From a bacterium (GTDB taxonomy: Bacteria; Patescibacteriota; Minisyncoccia; UBA6257; UBA9933), in contig JAUYBE010000012.1 in NCBI GenBank assembly GCA_030693235.1, forward strand, positions 1 through 39,598: 39,598 nt of DNA. Direction: 5' to 3'. The position numbers and the translations under genes are program-made. A model generated the notes under the pieces. That model saw only the letters and a list, made by a program, of their open reading frames with translations, was not told the origin of the DNA and searched no databases. Shown piece by piece: positions 33,529 through 39,598 of the stretch (within the stretch, counting starts at the first letter, position 1; each line of letters opens with the position of its first letter).

Positions 33529-34080
33529 TTAATATTCAACTCCGTTTTTGGCGAGCTTTCCTTTTGAAAATGGATGTTTAATTTCTTTCATCTCTGTTGC
33601 CAAATCGGCAATTTTTATAAAACTTTTCGGCGCGTTGCGGCCGGTTAAAATTATATCCATAGAAACGGATTGACGCGGATATTTATCAATAATTTTTAAA
33701 ACGTCGCTTGTTTTTATCAGTTTTAAGCCAGCCGCAACGTTAATTTCGTCCAAAATAATCAAATCCCATTTTTGTCCGCCAGTTGGCGGATTGATTGCTT
33801 TTCCAGCTAATTTTAAAGCATTTTGAGCGGATTTTTTATGTTCTGAGAAAGGCAACTTATCTCCTAAAATTTTTACAAATCCCTTGCCGGCGCGGACAAA
33901 TTTAAAATTTTTTTTATTTAATTTAATCTTGTCAAAAAATTTATGTTCGCCGGAAATCCATGGCCCTTTTATAAATTGAATAATAAGAACTTTTTTGTCC
34001 TGCCCCAAAACTCGCACTGCCTGCCCAAAAGCGGCCGCAGTCTTGCCTTTTCCGTTGCCGGTGAAAACAATAATCATCAA
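33529..34080 (-). CDS. cobO: Cob(I)yrinic acid a,c-diamide adenosyltransferase-like P-loop protein
   Basis: MIIVFTGNGKGKTAAAFGQAVRVLGQDKKVLIIQFIKG, WDLIILDEINVA, ILTGRNAP. Confidence 0.85.
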   Translation of the reverse strand: MMIIVFTGNGKGKTAAAFGQAVRVLGQDKKVLIIQFIKGPWISGEHKFFDKIKLNKKNFKFVRAGKGFVKILGDKLPFSEHKKSAQNALKLAGKAINPPTGGQKWDLIILDEINVAAGLKLIKTSDVLKIIDKYPRQSVSMDIILTGRNAPKSFIKIADLATEMKEIKHPFSKGKLAKNGVEY

Positions 34081-34130
34081 TTTAATAATAAAACAATTAT
34101 AGAAAAATTAAAAATTAAGATTCTCATATT

Positions 34131-34168
34131 TTAGTCAACAACTAGACGATCGTTTAATTGTTGACTAA
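34131..34168. repeat. 38-bp imperfect palindrome (family with 31135-31172)
   Basis: TTAGTCAACAACTAGACGATCGTTTAATTGTTGACTAA; same ends and CGATCG centre. Confidence 0.9.
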
Positions 34169-35301
34169 ATAATTATTCCGCCGCCCAACATTTCGCCGTT
34201 TTTACCGTAAAACACCGCTGACTGGCCAGGGGCGATGAATTTGACGGGCGCGTCGAATTGAATTATGAATTTGGAATTATGAATTATGGGACTATCCTTA
34301 ATTCTTGATTCATTATTCATAATTCTCGCTTTTATGAGCGGTTGACGGTAACGCACCCTAACTAATATTTGGGAAGTCGGACATCTATAAGGAAGTCCGA
34401 CTTCCTTAGATTCCTTAGAATTAATAAAATTAACATTAGCCAATTTAATTTCTTTTTTATATAATGCCTGATTATTCTCTCCTTCAGCGACTATTAAAAT
34501 ATTTTTTTTTACGTTTTTTTTAATAATATAGAGCGGTTTGGTTTCGCGTCGCCCTATAATTCCTGATTCATAATTCATAATTCCAATGTGTCTTTGTCCA
34601 ATTGTATAAAACCAAACACCGTCGTGTTCGCCGATTTTTTTGCCATCAACGCTCAAAACGTCGCCTTTTTTAATAGACAAATACTGCTTCAAAAAATCTT
34701 TAAATTTTACCATTCCCAAAAAACAAATTCCCTGCGAGTCTTTTTTTTCGGCCGTGGACAAACCGGCTTTTTTGGCGATTTCCCGCACTTCGGATTTCAA
34801 ATAATCGCCGATTGGGAAAAGGCAGTGTTTTAACTGCTCCTGCGTCAAAGTCCAAAGAAAATAACTTTGGTCTTTGTTTAAATCTTTGGCGATGTAAAGC
34901 GACAATGCCGGCGAAGCCAAACGCACATAATGACCGGTGGCTATGTAATCCGCTCCCATTCCCAGCGCTTTCTCCAAAAACAAACCGAATTTAATTTCCT
35001 TATTGCACATCACATCGGGATTGGGCGTGATGCCTTTTTTATAGCCGTTAATCATATAATCAACGACCAGTTTTTTGTATTCTTTTTCCAAATCAATCAC
35101 ATAAAATGGAATTTTTAAAAATCCGGCCACCCGTCGGGCGTCTTCGGCGTCAGCCCCCTGACAACCGTCAATATTATAACCTTTTATAAAACAGCCAATG
35201 ACTTCATATTTCTTATTTTTAGCCAACAAAAAAGCGGCGACGCTTGAATCAACGCCGCCAGACATTGCCACAAAGACTCGTTTTAGTTTTCTAATATTCA
35301 T
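34165..35301 (-). CDS. mnmA: tRNA-specific 2-thiouridylase MnmA with repeat-derived insertions
   Basis: VFVAMSGGVDSSVAAFLL, TPNPDVMCNKEIKFG, ATGHYVR, KDQSYFLWTLTQEQL, KDSQGICFLG, RVRYRQ. Confidence 0.97.
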   Translation of the reverse strand: MNIRKLKRVFVAMSGGVDSSVAAFLLAKNKKYEVIGCFIKGYNIDGCQGADAEDARRVAGFLKIPFYVIDLEKEYKKLVVDYMINGYKKGITPNPDVMCNKEIKFGLFLEKALGMGADYIATGHYVRLASPALSLYIAKDLNKDQSYFLWTLTQEQLKHCLFPIGDYLKSEVREIAKKAGLSTAEKKDSQGICFLGMVKFKDFLKQYLSIKKGDVLSVDGKKIGEHDGVWFYTIGQRHIGIMNYESGIIGRRETKPLYIIKKNVKKNILIVAEGENNQALYKKEIKLANVNFINSKESKEVGLPYRCPTSQILVRVRYRQPLIKARIMNNESRIKDSPIIHNSKFIIQFDAPVKFIAPGQSAVFYGKNGEMLGGGIII

Positions 35302-35323
35302 AAAACTGTGTCATGGTCAAAAA

Positions 35324-35923
35324 CTAAATTCTCAAAACGACCAAATTTAAAATTTCAATTATTTTATTGCCAAAAACAAAAACAACAAAAGCCGCCAATA
35401 AAAACGGGTAGCCCAGAGTGGTATATGATTCCTTTAAAACTAAGCGCCGGTAAATCGCGATTAAAACCGTAAAAACAAAAACCAGTGGCAGAAAAATAAC
35501 GAAGTTTGGCCAACCGGAAATCAAAGCCGCCAGAAAACCGAGCCCTGTTTCGCCTTCAATAAAAAATCTGCTTTGGCGCTTTTCCAAGAATTTCAAAAAT
35601 AAATAAAATAAAAAAGAAACCCCCGCGCCTATCAGAACTCCAAGCCAAAAACGGCTAAAAGCGTAAAAAATAAAATATTTGATTGACTGGTGAGGAGGGA
35701 GAAACAATTGACTTAATCCATTAGCCGACCAAACATAATATTGATTTATTGTTTTAATAACCGCGAGAATCGCCGACAAAGAAAGCGCCGCGACAATCAA
35801 TTTATTGATTAAAACCCCGAAATTATTTTTCTTGAAATAATAAAAATAAAAAGATGTCAAGAAAATTATTCCAAAAATAATTAACTGGCTCAGATTATAA
35901 ATATTATTTAACTCTTTCAGCAT
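35324..35923 (-). CDS. Polytopic membrane protein; possibly a degenerate prepilin-peptidase-like fold
   Basis: Several TMs; overlaps the efp 3' end by 20 nt; C-terminal GLGFLAALISGWPNF.. recalls the PilD LLAALG region. Confidence 0.5.
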   Translation of the reverse strand: MLKELNNIYNLSQLIIFGIIFLTSFYFYYFKKNNFGVLINKLIVAALSLSAILAVIKTINQYYVWSANGLSQLFLPPHQSIKYFIFYAFSRFWLGVLIGAGVSFLFYLFLKFLEKRQSRFFIEGETGLGFLAALISGWPNFVIFLPLVFVFTVLIAIYRRLVLKESYTTLGYPFLLAAFVVFVFGNKIIEILNLVVLRI

Positions 35924-36482
35924 ATTCTCCGGTAATTATATTCACCCTAATAATATCGCCTTCGTTGATAAAAAGCGGAGTGGAAATTTTAGCGCCGGTT
36001 TCTATCACTACGACCTTGGTACCACCCTGGGCCGTATCGCCTTTAATTGCCGGCGGCGCCTCAACGACTCTATAGTCGACCTTAACTGGTAATTCAATGC
36101 CGATAATTTTGTCTTTTCCGCCGGAGACGAAGAATTTCAGGGCTATTACTTCCAAGTCGGGCTTTAAAAATTTTTCCGCTTCACCGATGATGTCAATTTT
36201 AAGACTAAAACGATTTTTAGGATTATCAATCTCGGAAAACCAAAATTCGCCATGGCTGGAATAAAGAAAGCGCGATTTTATTCTTTCAATTTCCGCTTCT
36301 TCGAAAGAATCGCTTTGCTGAAAATTGCGATCCAAAATTTTTCCGGTTATTAGATTTTTTATTTTTGTTTTGGCGACCGGCTTGCGTTGCTGCATTCTTA
36401 AAAATTCAAAAGCTTCTACCCTGTAGGGCTCGCCGTTAAAAATAATATAAATCCCGGGTTTTAATTCGTTGTAGGAAAGCAT
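35904..36482 (-). CDS. efp: Elongation factor P (start corrected to MLSYNELKPG)
   Basis: LSYNELKPGIYIIFNGEPYRVEAFEFLRMQQRKPVAKTKIKNLITGKILDRNF; ...VEAPPAIKGDTAQGGTKVVVIETGAKISTPLFINEGDIIRVNIITGEYAERV. The track extension reads through tRNA-Val. Confidence 0.95.
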   Translation of the reverse strand: MLSYNELKPGIYIIFNGEPYRVEAFEFLRMQQRKPVAKTKIKNLITGKILDRNFQQSDSFEEAEIERIKSRFLYSSHGEFWFSEIDNPKNRFSLKIDIIGEAEKFLKPDLEVIALKFFVSGGKDKIIGIELPVKVDYRVVEAPPAIKGDTAQGGTKVVVIETGAKISTPLFINEGDIIRVNIITGEYAERVK

Positions 36483-36504
36483 AAATACTAAGCTAATAAA
36501 TTTT

Positions 36505-36580
36505 TGGTGGGCGCTGAGGGATTTGAACCCCCGACTTCTTCCGTGTAAAGGAAGCACTCTGGCCACTGAGTTAAGCGCCC
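36505..36580 (-). tRNA. tRNA-Val (TAC)
   Basis: GGGCGCTTAACTCAGTGGCCAGAGTGCTTCCTTTACACGGAAGAAGTCGGGGGTTCAAATCCCTCAGCGCCCACCA; anticodon TAC, CCA encoded. Confidence 0.96.
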
Positions 36581-36588
36581 CAAAATTG

Positions 36589-36663
36589 TAGCCCCGACGG
36601 GATTTGAACCCGTGTTTTCAGGATGAAAACCTGATGTCCTGGACCGAACTAGACGACAGGGCC
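36589..36663 (-). tRNA. tRNA-Glu (TTC)
   Basis: GGCCCTGTCGTCTAGTTCGGTCCAGGACATCAGGTTTTCATCCTGAAAACACGGGTTCAAATCCCGTCGGGGCTA; anticodon TTC; CCA not encoded. Confidence 0.94.
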
Positions 36664-38058
36664 AATTCTCTTTATTGCTTCGTCAATTTCAGCTTTGGTT
36701 GTAAACCTTCCCAAGCTAAATCGCAGGCTTGATTTTATGCGATTTTCCGCCAAACCGCAAGATTTTAAAACATAAGATGGTTTTGAAGCGCGCGCCGAGC
36801 AAGCCGAACCGCCTGAAACCGCCACTCCGGCCAAATCCAATTTTATTAAAAGATCTTCGGATAATTTTCCGGGAAAATAAATATTTAAAATATTGGGCAA
36901 TTTATTGACGCCTAACGCCCGACATCTGACATCTGACGCTCCATTTATTTGTACTTTCGGGTTTATTTTTTTTAATTCTTTCCAAAAATAATCGGATAAT
37001 TTTTTAACCCTCTTATTCTCTAATTCGCGCGAATTAGAGATGAGTCCTACGGCCTTGGCAAAACCGACAATCGCCGCTACATTTTCCGTGCCTGAACGAA
37101 AACCGAATTCCTGGCCGCCGCCAACAACAATTGGTTTCACCAATTGTTGCAAATTCGAAATTCGAATATCGAAATTCGAAACTTGTTTATTTGGGGTTTG
37201 AGATTTAGTATTTAGAATTTGTTTAGAATTTCGAATTTCGTGCTTCGGATTTCTAATATATAGCGCTCCTGCTCCTTTCGGTCCGTAGATTTTATGAGAT
37301 GACAAAGTCATTAAATCAACGCCAAGTTTATTTACATCGCAATCTAAATATTGAAAAGATTGAACGGCGTCGGTGTGAAGCAACGGCAAAGCCGTTGCTA
37401 ATTCAGAATTATGTTTTTGCCGAAGGCAAATCCCCAGAGGGTCTATTAAGAATTTAGAATTATTTTTTCTTAATTCTGCATTCTGCATTCTGAATTTCCT
37501 GACAATTTCGACAATTGCCGAAATTGGCTGGATAGTTCCGATTTCATTATTCGCGTACATTATAGAAACTAAAACTGTTCGCTCGTTTAATGATTCTTTT
37601 AGTTTTTTTAAATCAACAAGCCCTTCGCGATCAACCGGCAGATAAATCACTTCAACGTCTTCGCTTTCCAAATCACGAACGGTTTCCAAAATAGATTCGT
37701 GTTCAATCGCCGAGACAATAATACGAGGTGTTAGGTTTTGGGTGTTAGGTGTTAGGGTATATTTTTGATTTTTATTACTAAAACCTAAAACCTGAAACCT
37801 AAAACCTTTTATAATCCCGCGCAGCGCCAAGTTATTCGCCTCGGTCGCCGAACCGGTAAAAATAACTTCACGGAAATTTGCTCCAATGACTTTGGCAATT
37901 TTCTCCCGCGATTCATCTATAGCCGCCATCGCTTCCTGACCAAAAAAATGAAGAGAGGAAGGATTGCCGAATTTCTGACAAAAATAAGGCTCCATGGCCT
38001 TTTTTACCAACGGATCAACCGGCGTGGTCGCGGCATAATCCAAATATATTCTCTTCAT
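36649..38058 (-). CDS. Cysteine desulfurase (NifS/IscS family) with many repeat-derived insertions
   Basis: YLDYAATTPVDPLVKKAMEPYF, TGSATEANNLALRG, VSAIEHESIL, SHKIYGPKGAGALYI, RSGTENVAAIVGFAKA, GGSACSA. Confidence 0.96.
   Translation of the reverse strand: MKRIYLDYAATTPVDPLVKKAMEPYFCQKFGNPSSLHFFGQEAMAAIDESREKIAKVIGANFREVIFTGSATEANNLALRGIIKGFRFQVLGFSNKNQKYTLTPNTQNLTPRIIVSAIEHESILETVRDLESEDVEVIYLPVDREGLVDLKKLKESLNERTVLVSIMYANNEIGTIQPISAIVEIVRKFRMQNAELRKNNSKFLIDPLGICLRQKHNSELATALPLLHTDAVQSFQYLDCDVNKLGVDLMTLSSHKIYGPKGAGALYIRNPKHEIRNSKQILNTKSQTPNKQVSNFDIRISNLQQLVKPIVVGGGQEFGFRSGTENVAAIVGFAKAVGLISNSRELENKRVKKLSDYFWKELKKINPKVQINGASDVRCRALGVNKLPNILNIYFPGKLSEDLLIKLDLAGVAVSGGSACSARASKPSYVLKSCGLAENRIKSSLRFSLGRFTTKAEIDEAIKRIGPVV
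37151..37182. repeat. Heptanucleotide array in cysteine desulfurase
   Basis: AAATTCG AAATTCG AATATCG AAATTCG AAAC. Confidence 0.95.
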
Positions 38059-38552
38059 ACGTGCCTATCCGCCACTTTTGAAGCGGCATAGCTTTCCGGC
38101 TTGGTTCGGGCCTCAAAATCATAAGCCCGAATCATTCCAGTCATCTCCTGAATAAGCGCTTTTGTTTCGCCGTTTTCGCCGATATCAACATGAATTTCAA
38201 AATCAAACTCCGGAATGTCAAAAGTTTTAAGAACTGTTAAAATTTCTTTTGCCGCCTCGATTGAAAACAAGACTTCCTTGATAATCCTGTCTCTTAAAGT
38301 GTGGAATTTCGGCAATTTCGTTCTTCTCCAAAAATAACGGCCGCCGTTGCCGACGCGATGAATGACAATCGCCGTGATAAAATCTATTTTTTCTTCATTA
38401 TGGCCGTCGGAATCGCTGCCAATGATAATTTTATAGCGCCGGTTTTTGTCTTCGGACATAAAACGGGAAACCTCTTGGCTTATCTGCTCAATATTAAATT
38501 TTATTCCAAGCGAACTGTTAAAAAGATTGTCCATTGATTTTAAAAATAACAT
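38055..38552 (-). CDS. DUF458/YkuK-like predicted RNase H-like nuclease
   Basis: YKIIIGSDSDGHNEEKIDFITAIVIHRVGNGGRYFWRR; start may be MDNLF (38534). 4-nt overlap with cysteine desulfurase. Confidence 0.75.
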   Translation of the reverse strand: MLFLKSMDNLFNSSLGIKFNIEQISQEVSRFMSEDKNRRYKIIIGSDSDGHNEEKIDFITAIVIHRVGNGGRYFWRRTKLPKFHTLRDRIIKEVLFSIEAAKEILTVLKTFDIPEFDFEIHVDIGENGETKALIQEMTGMIRAYDFEARTKPESYAASKVADRHV

Positions 38553-38574
38553 TATTTAGGATATAATTCAACAA

Positions 38575-39450
38575 ATGAAAAACCTTATTCTTATTGACGC
38601 CAATTCTTTGATTCATCGCTGTTTCCACGCCTTGCCGCCCTTAACTGGACTGAATAATCAACCTGCTGGCGCGCTCTACGGATTATCAAGCGTTTTAATT
38701 AAAGTCCTGCGCGAACAAAAACCGGATTTTATCGCCGCTTTTTTTGACCGGCCAGAACCGACCTTCCGCAAAGAAATTTTTAACGAATATAAAATTCATC
38801 GGCCCAAAGCGCCGGACGAATTAATTTCCCAAATCATTGAGGCTCGTAATTTGGTCGAGGCTTTTGGAATAAAATTTTTTGAAGCTCCGGGCTTTGAAGC
38901 TGATGATTTAATCGGCAGCGCGGCGGAAAAATTTAAAAACGAACCTGATTTAAAAATCATTATTCTCACCGGAGATTTAGACTCTCTTCAATTAGTGGAA
39001 AACGACAAAGTGGTGGCGGAAACTTTTAAAAAGGGCGTCAGCGAAACAATAATTTACAATGAAGAGGCGGTAAAGGAACGCTATGGCGGACTCTTGCCCG
39101 CTCAAATTGCCGATTATAAAGGATTGGTCGGCGACCCCTCCGATAACATTCCCGGAGTTATGGGCATCGGCCCGAAAACCGCCGCGCCTTTAATCAAGAA
39201 TTATGGCAGTTTGGAAAATTTTCTGGAAAAAGGCGGAGTGGAAAAAAATTACGAAAAAATCATCAAATCCAAAGACATCGCTTTGTTGTCAAAAAAACTG
39301 GCCATTATCAAACGCGACGCTCCGCTCAATATTAATAATCTATCCGAATTAAAATACGATGGCCTGTCAAAAGAAGTTATTGAAAATTATTTTGAAAAAC
39401 TCGGATTTAAAAGCTTGATAAATAGAATCAACAATGGCCAAATCTTATAA
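38575..39450 (+). CDS. 5'-3' exonuclease (Pol I N-domain type), stand-alone
   Basis: LILIDANSLIHRCFHALPPL, AAFFDRPEPTFRKEIFNEYKIHR, FEADDLIGSAA, LTGDLDSLQLV, GDPSDNIPGVMGIGPKTAAPLIKNYGS; no polymerase domain. Confidence 0.94.
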   Translation: MKNLILIDANSLIHRCFHALPPLTGLNNQPAGALYGLSSVLIKVLREQKPDFIAAFFDRPEPTFRKEIFNEYKIHRPKAPDELISQIIEARNLVEAFGIKFFEAPGFEADDLIGSAAEKFKNEPDLKIIILTGDLDSLQLVENDKVVAETFKKGVSETIIYNEEAVKERYGGLLPAQIADYKGLVGDPSDNIPGVMGIGPKTAAPLIKNYGSLENFLEKGGVEKNYEKIIKSKDIALLSKKLAIIKRDAPLNINNLSELKYDGLSKEVIENYFEKLGFKSLINRINNGQIL

Positions 39451-39598
39451 AAATTTTAAAAACGAACAATCCTTCACCCTCATCGAACTCCTTATCGTCA
39501 TCGGCGTTATCGCGGTTTTAGCCGTAGCCGTTGTTTTGGTTCTCAACCCGGCCCAACTTTTCAAAGAAGCCCGGGACGGCAAAAGATTATCCGAACTC
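39434..39598 (+). CDS. Type IV pilin-like protein, 3' end cut by window edge
   Basis: Not in track. MAKSYKNFKNEQSFTLIELLIVIGVIAVLAVAVVLVLNPAQLFKEARDGKRLSEL: prepilin N-methylation motif with F (FTLIELL). Confidence 0.93.
   Translation, partial: MAKSYKNFKNEQSFTLIELLIVIGVIAVLAVAVVLVLNPAQLFKEARDGKRLSEL

Noticed and set aside
36483-36566. N-terminal extension of EF-P (MARVLPLHGRSRGFKS..)
   Set aside because: It is a translation of tRNA-Val; EF-P homology starts at MLSYNELKPG (36482).
11963-39450. DprA, PolX, exonuclease and TopA as a defence island
   Set aside because: They are scattered among housekeeping genes and are ordinary repair and competence genes; no defence effector recognised.

Overview
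The window looks like a compact Patescibacteria/CPR (Parcubacteria-type) chromosome segment. This is inferred from gene content, AT-rich coding and DUF5667/CPR-style proteins; no database search was run. Recognisable genes: ppsA (5' end), glycerate 2-kinase, AEC transporter, ileS with an inserted histidine-phosphatase domain, smpB-tmRNA-infC-rpmI-rplT, NUDIX hydrolase, polX, a decayed TA locus, HEPN protein, DUF5667 protein, half-MFS protein, membrane-anchored Clp AAA+, PilO-like protein, dprA, topA, rel/spoT, PAP2 phosphatase, RodZ-like protein, ftsK, split phosphomannomutase, split comEC, cobO-like, mnmA, efp, cysteine desulfurase, a 5'-3' exonuclease and the start of a type IV pilin. There are three tRNAs (Ile-GAT, Val-TAC, Glu-TTC). 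Genes missing from the supplied ORF track but readable here: ppsA, rpmI, a toxin remnant, the pilin and the tmRNA. Main hidden signals: (1) coding genes, intergenic DNA and the tmRNA itself are invaded by many short arrays with a 7-nt period, each with its own heptamer, kept in frame inside conserved enzymes; (2) several families of short palindromes, some arranged as REPIN-like doublets, also sit in frame inside genes; (3) CDS 3' ends overlap structural RNAs (smpB/tmRNA, cysteine desulfurase/tRNA-Glu), so 5' processing of the RNA would remove the stop codon of the upstream mRNA, which suggests a self-tagging feedback loop for smpB; (4) IleRS carries an apparently catalytically intact histidine phosphatase domain.
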